Source: Rhodospirillales bacterium (GTDB lineage: Bacteria; Pseudomonadota; Alphaproteobacteria; Rhodospirillales; Shumkoniaceae). From it: 64,000 nt of DNA. The stretch lies in assembly GCA_014859895.1 (NCBI GenBank), contig JACZKS010000170.1, positions 1-64,000 on the forward strand, written 5' to 3'. A program made the position numbers and the translations under genes. Position 1 is the first letter of the stretch, and the number at the start of each line of letters is the position of its first letter. The notes below the pieces were generated by a model. It saw only the letters and a list, made by a program, of their open reading frames with translations. It made no database searches and was not told the DNA's origin. Shown here in pieces: positions 25,646 to 33,858 of this stretch.

Positions 25646-25691
25646 CATCGAGTTTCTCGATATCGGGATCGGGGAATACAATTTGACCCGC
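25646..25691 (+). promoter_or_regulatory. LysR-type box 1 within a 46-bp block shared with the MBL-gene promoter
   Basis: The block contains the inverted repeat ATCGAG-TTT-CTCGAT (25647-25661), a T-N11-A site, and ends with CAATTTGACC. It aligns without gaps, 35 of 46 identical, to 30382-30427. The dyad centre is about 65 bp before the expected transcription start, where LysR regulators place their recognition site. Confidence 0.75.
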
Positions 25692-25712
25692 AGCCGACTC
25701 CTTCCCGATGAT
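25683..25712 (+). promoter_or_regulatory. Candidate promoter of the transporter operon
   Basis: TTGACC (25683-25688) and GATGAT (25707-25712) are separated by 18 bp. The weak -10 fits a promoter needing activation. The same TTGACC-spacer-ATGAT arrangement occurs before the MBL-fold gene. Confidence 0.5.
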
Positions 25713-25743
25713 TCCGCAAGAGAACCGAACGTGGAGGGAGCCA

Positions 25744-27195
25744 ATGGATATCGATAAAATCGGCAGGACGCCTCTGGAGCAGTTGATGTTCTACTTCGGC
25801 ATCCCTGCGGGATTGGTCGTCTTCGGTGCGATCATGACCATGCCGACGCCCCTGGGGATAGCCCACGACGGCCAAGTGGCCATGGCCGTGTTTGCCCTGG
25901 CGCTGATCCTGTGGGTCAGCAAGGCGGTTCCCAACCACGTGGCGTCTCTTATCGTTCTCATCTTACTGTCGGTGCTGGGCGGCTGGAGCGAGAAGAACGC
26001 GCTCGGCGTCTTCGGCTACGACGTCATCTGGCTGATGGTCGCCGCTTTCGTCATTACGTCGGCCTTGGCCAAAAGCGGCTTCGCCCGGCGCCTCGCGCTG
26101 TGGCTGATCACCACGTTCGGGCGCACTGCATCCTCCATTCTGCTGTCTATGCTGATCGCCAACTTCCTGATCGCCTTCCTGGTGCCGTCGACGACGGCCC
26201 GGGCCGCCATCATGCTGCCCATCATGCTGATGGTTGCCCACGCCTACGGCGTGAACGAGGGCAACGCCAACATGGGCAAGCTCCTGGCCATCCAGGGACT
26301 GCAAGCCAACAACATCAGCACCACGGCCATTCTGACAGCGACGGCCCCACAGATCATGGCGGTCGGCTTGATGAAGGACCTGGCGGGCATCCAGGTTTCC
26401 TATACCGACTGGCTGGTGGCCTCGGCCCCCATCGCCGTTCTCACCCTGCTCGGCTCCTTCTTCCTGGGGCGATTCATGTATCCGCCGGAAAACGTCGGCG
26501 GCACCGTCGGCGGTCTCGATCGGCTGCACGCGGAATACCGCAATCTCGGCAGGCTGAGCGCGATGGAAATCAAGGCCCTCACCATCTTCGCCCTGACCAT
26601 CGGCCTGTGGGTGACCGACAAGTGGCACGTCGCCGCATTCGGCTTCAACATCAGCCTGGTCATGGTGGCGGTCATTGCGGCGACCCTTTTCTTCCTGCCG
26701 AAGGTCGGGATTCTCGACTGGAAGGAGGCGGACATTCCGTGGAACCTGATGATCTTCTCGGCCGGTGCCTACGCCGGCGGCCTGGCGCTGGACGGCTCCG
26801 GCGTCGCCAGTTGGGCGCTCAACGGCCTGTTCGCCAGCCTCGGCGTCACCAGCATGAGCTTCCCGGTGCTGTTCGCCGTGATCATGCTGATCGGCAGCTT
26901 CAGCCACTTCTTCTTCACGTCGAAGGTGGTCCGCACAGTGATCCTGATCCCGACAGTGATCGCGCTGGCCAAGGCGACCGGCATCAATCCCATCGCGCTG
27001 GCGCTGCCGGTGGCCTTCACGCTGTCGGACACCATCACCCTGCCACCCCACTGCAAGCCCAACCTGATCTACTACGGCTCGGGCTTCTTTTCGGTGCTCG
27101 ACCAGTTGTTCTATGGCATCGGCGTCCTGCTCATCAAATGGGGCCTGATGCTGGTGGCGTCCTTCACCCTGTTCAAGGTGCTGGACATCACGTGA
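25744..27195 (+). CDS. DASS/SLC13 family anion transporter
   Basis: A 483-residue membrane protein with about eleven to twelve helices. The family features are seen: helical hairpins with the SNT-like motifs at VPSTTARAAIMLPIMLMV (repeat 1) and SHFFFTSKVVRTVILIP / TLSDTITLPPHCKPNLI (repeat 2). Relatives move di- and tricarboxylates, sulfate or similar anions, often with Na+. The Met at 25744 has GGAGGGAG just upstream. First gene of an operon with the two following genes; 20 bp to the next. The substrate is not known. Confidence 0.9.
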   Translation: MDIDKIGRTPLEQLMFYFGIPAGLVVFGAIMTMPTPLGIAHDGQVAMAVFALALILWVSKAVPNHVASLIVLILLSVLGGWSEKNALGVFGYDVIWLMVAAFVITSALAKSGFARRLALWLITTFGRTASSILLSMLIANFLIAFLVPSTTARAAIMLPIMLMVAHAYGVNEGNANMGKLLAIQGLQANNISTTAILTATAPQIMAVGLMKDLAGIQVSYTDWLVASAPIAVLTLLGSFFLGRFMYPPENVGGTVGGLDRLHAEYRNLGRLSAMEIKALTIFALTIGLWVTDKWHVAAFGFNISLVMVAVIAATLFFLPKVGILDWKEADIPWNLMIFSAGAYAGGLALDGSGVASWALNGLFASLGVTSMSFPVLFAVIMLIGSFSHFFFTSKVVRTVILIPTVIALAKATGINPIALALPVAFTLSDTITLPPHCKPNLIYYGSGFFSVLDQLFYGIGVLLIKWGLMLVASFTLFKVLDIT

Positions 27196-27215
27196 GGCGG
27201 GCAAAGGAGGCCATC

Positions 27216-27956
27216 ATGTCCAAGAATACCACTCTCACCGTCTGCTCCGCCCTTCTGCTGGCCATGCCTTTCACGGCCGCCGTGGCGGGCGATTTCGGCG
27301 ACATCCTGGGGTTTAAGGAGACCTTCGTCGGCGACGGCCGGAACGCCAACCTCGAAATAAGCGTGAAAGGCAAGACCAACAAAGCCGGCGAACTGTACCT
27401 GCCCATCCTCGCCAAGGAGGCGGGGTTCGTCGGGAGCAGCAGCGGTCTGCTATCGAACAAGCCCGACAAGCCCAAGGGCGGCGAGAAGGCGCTGGTTTAC
27501 CGCTTCGACAAGGGCGACGCGGACGTGACAATGACGTTCGCGGGCACCGTCGACGGCTTCTTCAAGGGCAAGCCGATGAGCGGAGAGACGAGCTTCCCCG
27601 GTCAGATCGAGATGCTGAGCTACGCGTTCACCAACAGCGGCCCGTCGCCTATCGCCAACTATGAGTTCCGTACGGTCTTGCCCGCCAACATCCAACTGGC
27701 CGACATTCCGAAGGACGCGAAAATGGTCGAAGAGGGAAGCGGGCATCAGTTCGTGCTGACCAAGGCCCGGGTGCTCGCCCTCGATAAGGTGACCGTCAAG
27801 TTCAACACCTACCGGAAACCCGGCGTTTTCAACGTGGTTATATGGGGAATCATCCTGGCGATCTCGGCCTTCTGGCTGTGGGTGCGGCGCGACACTCTGG
27901 TCCGCCTGACCCGGTCGGGGGAACGGCGAACGGTCGAAGGGTCCGACCCGGCCTGA
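27216..27956 (+). CDS. Membrane-anchored periplasmic protein of unknown function
   Basis: A 246-residue protein with a signal peptide (MSKNTTLTVCSALLLAMPFT, cleavage near AVAGDF), a beta-rich periplasmic region of about 175 residues (NLEISVKGKTNKAGELYLPI, DVTMTFAGTVDGFFKGKPMS) and one C-terminal membrane helix (about residues 205-225, VVIWGIILAISAFWLWV) followed by a basic cytoplasmic tail. I do not recognise the family. An AAAGGAGG site precedes the ATG. Position between the transporter and the mutase-like enzyme suggests an accessory role in uptake or sensing. Confidence 0.75.
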   Translation: MSKNTTLTVCSALLLAMPFTAAVAGDFGDILGFKETFVGDGRNANLEISVKGKTNKAGELYLPILAKEAGFVGSSSGLLSNKPDKPKGGEKALVYRFDKGDADVTMTFAGTVDGFFKGKPMSGETSFPGQIEMLSYAFTNSGPSPIANYEFRTVLPANIQLADIPKDAKMVEEGSGHQFVLTKARVLALDKVTVKFNTYRKPGVFNVVIWGIILAISAFWLWVRRDTLVRLTRSGERRTVEGSDPA

Positions 27957-27974
27957 TCGACCGCGGCGGCGCGA

Positions 27975-28011
27975 GGCGGCCGGCTCCGGAGTCCCCCCGG
28001 GACCGGCCGCC
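27975..28011. repeat. GC-rich inverted repeat between the periplasmic and mutase-like genes
   Basis: GGCGGCCGG (27975-27983) and CCGGCCGCC (28003-28011) form perfect 9-bp arms with a 19-bp loop. No T-run follows, so it may reduce, but probably does not end, transcription into the next gene 78 bp on. Confidence 0.4.
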
Positions 28012-28089
28012 ACGCCAGGGGTGGCCCCGATTTAGCGAGCGCATACGGCGCCGGCGACGTCCGACGACGGAGAGGAAGGATTTTCCTGC

Positions 28090-29340
28090 ATGAACGGCAA
28101 ACAAGGATTGCTGTTGATCGCCGACGGCCTCGGCGATCGGCCGATCCCCGAGTTGGGCGGACGGACGCCATTGGAACAGGCCGCCACCCCCAACATGGAT
28201 TTCTTCGCCGCGCGCGGCCTGTGCGGCAACGTCCATCCCTATAAGCCAGGCATCCCCGTCGGCACCGATGTCGGCCATCTGGTGATCTTCGGCTTCGATC
28301 CGGACGAGGTATATCCGGGGCGCGGCCCGCTCGAGGCGTTCAGCGCCGGCATCATGATGGGGCCCGACGACATCGCCTTCCGCGGGAACTTCGCGACCGT
28401 CGACGAGCGATCTCATGTCCTCGACCGCCGGGCCGGCCGCATCGCCTCCGGCACCCGTGAACTCGCCGCCGCCCTGGATGGCATGCAACTAGGCGGCGGC
28501 GCGCGGGTCCTGGCCAAGCCCTTGACCGAACACCGCGTCGCCATCGTCTTTCGTCAAGCCGGGCTTTCGACGGCGGTCACGCCCACCGACCCCAACGTCG
28601 CCGGCCACGAGGTGGCGCTTCCGGCCTGCACGCCGACCGACGGCAGCGCCGAGGCGGCACGCACGGCCAGCCTGGTCAACGAGTTCACCACGCTCTGCCG
28701 CCAGCACCTCGATCCCCACCCGGTCAACCGGCAACGCCGCGCCGAGGGCAAGCCCCCGGCCAACGTGGTTCTTCTGCGCGGAGTCGGGCGTACCAGCAGC
28801 GTGGTGCCGATCGGCTGCCAGTTCAAACTGACCTGCGCGTGCGTGGCGGGCGACCTGACGGTGCTTGGCATCGCCCGGCTGGTCGGGCTCGAAACCTTCC
28901 ACAACAAGAGCTTCACCGGTGGCATCCGTTCCGACTTGCAGGCGAAGGCCCGCCAGGCGATCGACTGTGTCCGCCAGGGGTTCGACTGGACCGTCGTTCA
29001 CGTCAAGGGACCCGACCTTTGCGGCCACGACGGCAACCCACTGGAAAAGATTCGCATCATTGAGGACATCGACGGCATGTTCGGCCTGTTCCGTCGGCAC
29101 CTCGATCTGGATCGGACGATCATCTCCCTGACCGGCGATCACTCGACGCCGTGCGAAAAAGGCGACCATTCCGGCGATCCGGTGCCGACCTTCATTTCCG
29201 GGCCGACGGTCCGGCGGGACGGCATCGCCGTCACCGGCGAAAGCAGCTTCCGCACCGGCTCGCTCTCGGGCCTGACGGCGCGCGATGTCTTCAGGACCCA
29301 GCTGGACCAGTTGAACGTGATGCCCAAGCGCGGCGCCTGA
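28090..29340 (+). CDS. Phosphoglycerate-mutase-like enzyme (archaeal ApgM type)
   Basis: A 416-residue member of the cofactor-independent phosphoglycerate mutase branch of the alkaline phosphatase superfamily. Metal-ligand motifs are LLLIADGLGDRP at the N-terminus, VHVKGPDLCGHDGNP and SLTGDHSTPC. The nucleophile position reads PVGTDVGHLVIFG: Thr replaces the Ser usual in ApgM (GSD). It may therefore be a phosphohydrolase or mutase of another substrate. It is third in the operon behind an anion transporter, away from other glycolytic genes, which argues against a housekeeping glycolytic role. Confidence 0.82.
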   Translation: MNGKQGLLLIADGLGDRPIPELGGRTPLEQAATPNMDFFAARGLCGNVHPYKPGIPVGTDVGHLVIFGFDPDEVYPGRGPLEAFSAGIMMGPDDIAFRGNFATVDERSHVLDRRAGRIASGTRELAAALDGMQLGGGARVLAKPLTEHRVAIVFRQAGLSTAVTPTDPNVAGHEVALPACTPTDGSAEAARTASLVNEFTTLCRQHLDPHPVNRQRRAEGKPPANVVLLRGVGRTSSVVPIGCQFKLTCACVAGDLTVLGIARLVGLETFHNKSFTGGIRSDLQAKARQAIDCVRQGFDWTVVHVKGPDLCGHDGNPLEKIRIIEDIDGMFGLFRRHLDLDRTIISLTGDHSTPCEKGDHSGDPVPTFISGPTVRRDGIAVTGESSFRTGSLSGLTARDVFRTQLDQLNVMPKRGA

Positions 29341-29416
29341 GGCGGCTCGGGACCGTCTTGCCTAGCTCCCGCATCTGCGCGTAGGCTTCCTCCCATTCCG
29401 GATGAGCGGCCGGACC

Positions 29417-29446
29417 GGGACCTCGCCAGGCCGATCGCGAGGTCCC
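29417..29446. repeat. Inverted repeat in the leader of the LysR gene
   Basis: GGGACCTCG (29417-29425) and CGAGGTCCC (29438-29446) are perfect 9-bp arms with a 12-bp loop, ending just before the Shine-Dalgarno of the LysR gene. It could end the mutase-like transcript, or fold in the regulator leader. No T-run follows. Confidence 0.5.
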
Positions 29447-29463
29447 ATCAAGGGGAGGCCGGA

Positions 29464-30360
29464 TTGAAGATCGAGGATCTTCAGACCTTTCACGAGGTAA
29501 CCGTCAGCGGAAGCTTCACCAAGGCGGCGGTGAAGCTCCATTGCACGCAATCCACGGCATCGCTCAGGATCAAGCGGGTGGAGGACTGGTTCGGTGCCCG
29601 GCTGCTCAACCGCTCCCGCGACACGCGCCAGGAGGTCACCCTGACCAGCGCCGGGGAGCGGATCCTTCCGAAGATCGTGGCGGCGCTGACGCAATTGAAT
29701 GCCGCCTATGCCGCTTTGGCGGCGGAACGCCGGATCGAGAACGTCCAAATCGCCGTTGTCGCCTCCCATACGCCCGGGCTGTTCATCCTTCCCGGCGTGC
29801 TGGCCGAGTTCGCGCGCCTGTATCCGCGGGTCACCGTGAACACCCACGTCAAATATACGCGAGAGGTGATCGAAGCCGTCCGGCACGACGCCTCCGGCAC
29901 GTGTTTCGGTATCGTCTCGCAGCCCGAAGGCTTCGAGCACACCGATCTCGCCGCGCAGGCGGTGATGGACGACCCGTTGTCCATCGTGACGGGGCCTGGG
30001 GCTGGGCCCTGCAAGCCAGTCGAACGCACCTCGCCCATCCGGTGGCTGCAAGAGCAGACGCTGTATATGACGAACCAGTCGTCGTCTATGCTGACCTACC
30101 TGCGGAAGGGTTGTGGCCTGGAACTCCATGACATCCGGGTGGTCGGCAGCGTCGAGTCGGTCAAGGCAGCCCTGCTTAAAGGCCCGGGCTTCGCCGTCCT
30201 TTCCCGCCGCGCCGTCCAAGACGAGATCGCGCAGGGGAAGCTGCGCGAGTGTCACATCCCCGGATTTTCGCCAAAGCGGACCATCTATGCGCTGTGGGCC
30301 AAGGACCTCGAGCCTTCCGAAACCGCCCGCGCCTTCATCCGCATCATGTCCGGCTTCTGA
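29464..30360 (+). CDS. LysR family transcriptional regulator
   Basis: A 298-residue LysR-type regulator. The N-terminal winged helix-turn-helix (about residues 1-60) contains FTKAAVKLHCTQSTASLRIK and LLNRSRDTRQEVTLTSAGE; the C-terminal inducer-binding domain follows from about residue 90. The start is TTG at 29464 with AAGGGGAGG upstream. Matching T-N11-A boxes occur before the transporter operon, the divergent 457-residue gene and the MBL gene just downstream, so this regulator is the likely controller of all three. Confidence 0.9.
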   Translation: MKIEDLQTFHEVTVSGSFTKAAVKLHCTQSTASLRIKRVEDWFGARLLNRSRDTRQEVTLTSAGERILPKIVAALTQLNAAYAALAAERRIENVQIAVVASHTPGLFILPGVLAEFARLYPRVTVNTHVKYTREVIEAVRHDASGTCFGIVSQPEGFEHTDLAAQAVMDDPLSIVTGPGAGPCKPVERTSPIRWLQEQTLYMTNQSSSMLTYLRKGCGLELHDIRVVGSVESVKAALLKGPGFAVLSRRAVQDEIAQGKLRECHIPGFSPKRTIYALWAKDLEPSETARAFIRIMSGF

Positions 30361-30381
30361 AACGGCGCGATCCCGCGCTCG

Positions 30382-30427
30382 CATCGGTTTTCTCGATAAG
30401 CGGATCGACCAAGTCAATTTGACCGGC
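30382..30427 (+). promoter_or_regulatory. LysR-type box 2 within the shared 46-bp block, upstream of the MBL-fold gene
   Basis: Contains TCGGTTTTCTCGA (30384-30396, T-N11-A) and CAATTTGACC. It aligns gap-free with 25646-25691. The distance from the box to the gene start is 93-96 bp, nearly the same as for the transporter operon (96 bp). Confidence 0.75.
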
Positions 30428-30447
30428 CACCGGGCCTTCCCAATGAT
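30419..30447 (+). promoter_or_regulatory. Candidate promoter of the MBL-fold gene
   Basis: TTGACC (30419-30424) and AATGAT (30442-30447) with 17 bp between them, matching the layout of the transporter operon promoter. Confidence 0.5.
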
Positions 30448-30476
30448 GGGCGATCGGAGACATCGAGGGAACGGAC

Positions 30477-31616
30477 GTGATGAATAGGCAGGGCCGGCGT
30501 TTGACGGGCCGCGGCATCCCCGGCGGAGGCGGCGGGGCGCGGCTGACACCGATTTCCGGCATCGGGGGCAAGGGGCCTGCGTGCTTTTTGGTGGAAGTGG
30601 CCGATCGGCGCCTCGTGCTCGACATCGGAGTGGGGCCAGACATCGGTCAGGAGGCGGATGTCCGCGGTATCGGCCGTGTGAATGCGCTGGTGCTGTCCCA
30701 CGCGCATGGAGACCACGCCGGCGGCCTTCACCTATTGGGCCAAATCGGCAACCCGCCGGTCTATGCGACCGATATCGTTGCCTCGCAGATCACGATGCCG
30801 GACGGCGGTGCGGTGCGGACATTGCCACTGCGTGGATGCATCGATGTGTCGGGCATCAAGGTCACCACCGGGCGTAACGGTCATTCCCCCGGCGGCGTCT
30901 GGTTGCACCTCGACGTCGGGCATGGGGTTCTCTACGCCGGCGACACCTGTGTCGAATCCGAAATCTATGCGTTTGACGACCCGCCACCGGCCGCCACAGC
31001 CATCATCGATGCATCGGATGGTTTCTCGGACGAGCCGCAGTCGGCATGCCGCCGATCGCTGCGCCGGGCGCTGGCCGGCCGTCAAGCGCTGCTACCGGTG
31101 CCAGCAACCGGCCGAGGGCCCGAGATCGCCCTGTTCGTTCTCGAAGCGATGCAAAGGCCGCCGGCCCTGTGCGGGACGCTGCGCCGCACCCTCGAACGCT
31201 TGATCGGCCCGTGGAGAGATGCCCTCCGACCGGGTGCGGACGAGCGGCTTTCCCGCGTGCTTGCCGCGGCGCGGCCGCTGTGCGATGTCCCGGACGGCAT
31301 TGCGTTGGCAACCAACGCCAATGCCAACCAGGGCGAAAGCGCGCGGCTCCTCCCCCTTTGGCATGAACGCGACGATGTCGCCGTCGTGCTCACCGGATAC
31401 GTGCCGCGCGGCACGCCGGTCATGGCAGCTTCGGAGGCCGGCCGCGCGACGAGCCTCCGCTGGAACGTCCATCCTCGGCTTTCCGACAACGCGGCCATGC
31501 TGCGCTCGGTGGGGGCACGGGCCGTCGTGCCGGCTTTCGTTGCGGTGGGGTCCCGCGCGGCCTGGGAAAACGCCTTCGCCTCTCTTCAGGTGGCGTTCGA
31601 ACCGCTCGACGTATGA
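30477..31616 (+). CDS. MBL-fold metallohydrolase, possibly beta-CASP-like
   Basis: A 379-residue protein. The metal motif LVLSHAHGDHAGGLHLL (HxHxDH) is near residue 80; NGHSPGG and VLYAGDTCVE supply further ligands. The C-terminal region VLTGYVPRGTPV and WNVHPRLSDNAAMLRSVGAR resembles the tail of beta-CASP nucleases, but the usual SAHAD sequence is not conserved, so nuclease activity is doubtful. Other MBL hydrolases act on lactones, phosphodiesters or thioesters. GTG 30477 (GAGGGA six bases upstream) and ATG 30480 are both possible starts. Its promoter is nearly a copy of that of the anion-transporter operon. Confidence 0.8.
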   Translation: MMNRQGRRLTGRGIPGGGGGARLTPISGIGGKGPACFLVEVADRRLVLDIGVGPDIGQEADVRGIGRVNALVLSHAHGDHAGGLHLLGQIGNPPVYATDIVASQITMPDGGAVRTLPLRGCIDVSGIKVTTGRNGHSPGGVWLHLDVGHGVLYAGDTCVESEIYAFDDPPPAATAIIDASDGFSDEPQSACRRSLRRALAGRQALLPVPATGRGPEIALFVLEAMQRPPALCGTLRRTLERLIGPWRDALRPGADERLSRVLAAARPLCDVPDGIALATNANANQGESARLLPLWHERDDVAVVLTGYVPRGTPVMAASEAGRATSLRWNVHPRLSDNAAMLRSVGARAVVPAFVAVGSRAAWENAFASLQVAFEPLDV

Positions 31617-31641
31617 ACGGGCGTGGGCCGGGACAGCGGAT

Positions 31642-32286
31642 TCAATCGCCTTGCAGGTGACTGAGCAGGATTTCCCGTCCCGGCAGCGGCGCCGCGGCCG
31701 CCGCATCGAAAACGTCGTCCACCGTATCGACGGTCGAAATCAGGGTGGGCATGGCGGGATGGGCAAAGCCGCCGGCCACGACCGCGTCAAGTAGGGTGCC
31801 AAGCGAATCCCAATAGCCGTCGACGTTGACGGCGATGATCGGTTTGGCATGAAGCTGAAGCTGCTTCCAGGTCGCCATCTCGATGGTTTCATCCAGCGTT
31901 CCCAGCCCGCCCGGCAGCACGACAAATCCATCCGACAGTTCGAACATGCGGGCCTTGCGCTCGTGCATGCTGCCGACGACGATCAATTCGGTAACGCCGG
32001 GGTCGCCCACCTCCAGCGTCATCAGGAAATCGGGGATGATACCGGTCACTTCGCCGCCGTGGTCCAACACCGACTTGGCCAGCACCCCCATCAGCCCGAT
32101 GGCGCCGCCGCCGTAGACCAGCCGGACGCCCCGCTCGGCCATCAATTGACCCAGCCGCTCGGCGGCGGCGCGGAAGTGCCCGTTAAGCCCCATGCGCGAC
32201 CCCGCGAACACACAGAGAGACCGGATATCCGGGCGCGTGACCGCGCGGTCGGATGCGTCTGACGGAAATTTGATCGTATCGTCCAC
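31642..32286 (-). CDS. LOG family nucleoside 5'-monophosphate phosphoribohydrolase
   Basis: A 214-residue Rossmann-like protein of the TIGR00730/LOG family. SLCVFAGSRMG, LVYGGGAIGLMG and the catalytic PGGLGTLDE motif (with Arg in MHERKARMFE) are present. Family members release free base from nucleoside monophosphates; in plants and some bacteria they activate cytokinins. The GTG at 32286 with GAAGGAG eight bases upstream is preferred over the ATG eight codons earlier, which would include that ribosome binding site. Convergent with the MBL gene. Confidence 0.9.
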   Translation of the reverse strand: MDDTIKFPSDASDRAVTRPDIRSLCVFAGSRMGLNGHFRAAAERLGQLMAERGVRLVYGGGAIGLMGVLAKSVLDHGGEVTGIIPDFLMTLEVGDPGVTELIVVGSMHERKARMFELSDGFVVLPGGLGTLDETIEMATWKQLQLHAKPIIAVNVDGYWDSLGTLLDAVVAGGFAHPAMPTLISTVDTVDDVFDAAAAAPLPGREILLSHLQGD

Positions 32287-32423
32287 CTGGAAAACTCCTT
32301 CGCTTCCCATTTATAGTCACGAACAGCGTAGCTGTCTCGCGTGGCATCCCGCCGGGCCGTCGGAATAAATGCCGTCCGGCTTTGTTTATGGATTGGATCC
32401 AACTCGATTTCGGGGAGACATCG

Positions 32424-32894
32424 ATGCAGAATCTTTTCGGAAAAATTGCCAAGCTTGTCACCGTCGCGCTGATCGCGGCGTTCGGTTTTGGCCTGGCCGG
32501 CGGGCCGGCCCAGGCCGACGAGGCCTCCATCAAATACCGCCAATCCGTGATGAAAGCGCTCGGCGGCCATATGGGCGCACTGGCTTCCCTGGTCAAAGGC
32601 CAGATCGACGCCAAGAGCCATCTGCCCGGCCATGCCAACGCCGTCGCCGCCATCGGCGCGGCGGCCAAGGATATCTTCCCGAAGGGCTCCGACGCCGGCG
32701 CCGAGACGGCGGCGCTTCCCGTCATCTGGGAAAAACCCGACGAGTTCGCCAAGGCGGTGACCGCCTTCGAAACCGCTTCGGCCCAGTTCGCCGGCGTGGC
32801 CGGCGGCGGCGACATGCAGGTCATTGCCGCCGCGTTCGGCGACCTCGGCAAGAGCTGCGGCGGCTGCCATCAGACCTACCGCAAGAAGAACTGA
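32424..32894 (+). CDS. Cytochrome c'
   Basis: A 156-residue secreted haem protein. Signal peptide with cleavage near GPAQADE; a four-helix bundle follows and the haem site CGGCH is six residues from the C-terminal end, as usual for cytochrome c'. SIKYRQSVMKALGGHMGAL at the mature N-terminus is the family pattern. These proteins bind NO and CO and protect against nitrosative stress in photosynthetic and denitrifying proteobacteria. A strong terminator follows. Confidence 0.95.
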   Translation: MQNLFGKIAKLVTVALIAAFGFGLAGGPAQADEASIKYRQSVMKALGGHMGALASLVKGQIDAKSHLPGHANAVAAIGAAAKDIFPKGSDAGAETAALPVIWEKPDEFAKAVTAFETASAQFAGVAGGGDMQVIAAAFGDLGKSCGGCHQTYRKKN

Positions 32895-32916
32895 CGCACC
32901 CATCCCATGATCCGGG

Positions 32917-32952
32917 GCCGGAACGCCGACGTGGGGCGTTCCGGCTTGCTTT
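32917..32952 (+). terminator. Terminator after cytochrome c'
   Basis: GCCGGAACGCC (32917-32927) and GGCGTTCCGGC (32935-32945) are perfect 11-bp arms with a 7-base loop, followed by TTGCTTT. It separates the cytochrome c' gene from the diheme cytochrome gene. Confidence 0.8.
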
Positions 32953-32967
32953 GCCTCAGAGTTCGCC

Positions 32968-33858
32968 ATGCGCGCGTCGATCCCCCTGACCCTTATCAGC
33001 GCCCTTTTTGCCGCTTCGTCGGCACTGGGGGCCAGCGGCGATGACGCCATCGCGCGGGGCAAGTACGTCTTCGATGCGGCCGACTGCGTGGCCTGTCATA
33101 CCGACGCCGCCAATCAGGGCGCTCCCCTGGCCGGCGGCCGGCGGCTGGATACGCCGTTCGGCACCTTCTACAGCCCCAACATCACGCCCGATGCCGCAAC
33201 CGGCATCGGCACGTGGTCGGACGAGGAGTTCTTCGCCGCCCTGCGCCATGGCCGCACCCGGGATGGGAGCCATCTGTTTCCGGTGTTTCCCTATCCGTCC
33301 TACAGCCAGCTGAGTGACGCCGACATCGCCGACCTCAAGGCCTACCTCTTTTCTCTGCCGCCGGTAACACGCGAGAATCGGCCACACGAAGTCCGCCCGC
33401 CCTTCGGCTGGCGGTTCCTGATCGCCGGCTGGAAGGCTCTCTACTTTACCCCTGGGCCCTTCCGCCCGGATACCGGCAAGGACGACAAGTGGAATCGCGG
33501 CGCCTACTTGGCGACGGCGCTTGGCCATTGCGGGGAATGCCACACACCGCGCAACGCCCTCGGCGCCCCCGTGGCCGACCAGGCGCTGGCCGGCACCTCC
33601 GAAGGGCCCGACGGCGGCTCGGTGCCCAACATCACGCCGGACAAGGAAACCGGGATCGGCGGCTGGTCGGAAGACGACATCGATACCCTGTTGAGCCTCG
33701 GCATGACGCCGGACGGCGACTTTGTCGGCGCCGGCATGGGCGAAGTCGTTTCCAACAGCACCTCCAAGCTCACGCCGGCGGATCGCGCCGCCCTCATCGC
33801 CTATCTCAAGTCTCTGCCCGCCGTCAGCAACCAGGTCGCCCGCAAGTCGGCGAAGTGA
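32968..33858 (+). CDS. Diheme cytochrome c
   Basis: A 296-residue periplasmic cytochrome. Signal peptide (MRASIPLTLISALFAASSAL, cleavage near LGASGD). Two class I c-type domains: haem motif CVACH near residue 45 and CGECH near residue 190, each with a downstream NITPD segment (SPNITPDAATGIGTWSDEEF and VPNITPDKETGIGGWSEDDI). This repeated pattern is typical of cytochrome subunits of membrane-bound alcohol, aldehyde or gluconate dehydrogenases. No dehydrogenase subunits are adjacent. It begins 15 bp after the terminator of the cytochrome c' gene. Confidence 0.92.
   Translation: MRASIPLTLISALFAASSALGASGDDAIARGKYVFDAADCVACHTDAANQGAPLAGGRRLDTPFGTFYSPNITPDAATGIGTWSDEEFFAALRHGRTRDGSHLFPVFPYPSYSQLSDADIADLKAYLFSLPPVTRENRPHEVRPPFGWRFLIAGWKALYFTPGPFRPDTGKDDKWNRGAYLATALGHCGECHTPRNALGAPVADQALAGTSEGPDGGSVPNITPDKETGIGGWSEDDIDTLLSLGMTPDGDFVGAGMGEVVSNSTSKLTPADRAALIAYLKSLPAVSNQVARKSAK

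Larger units (their letters stand above)
25432..25743. other. 312-bp divergent control region of the transporter cluster
   Basis: No gene is seen. It contains two LysR-type boxes (25518-25530 and 25648-25660) and a sigma70-like promoter for the transporter operon (25683-25712). A region of similar design is repeated before the MBL-fold gene at 30.4 kb. Confidence 0.6.

Noticed and set aside
25963-27204. 413-codon minus-strand frame opposite the DASS transporter
   Set aside because: Low-complexity shadow (runs of Gln, His, Asp, Gly); the transporter on the other strand has clear family motifs.
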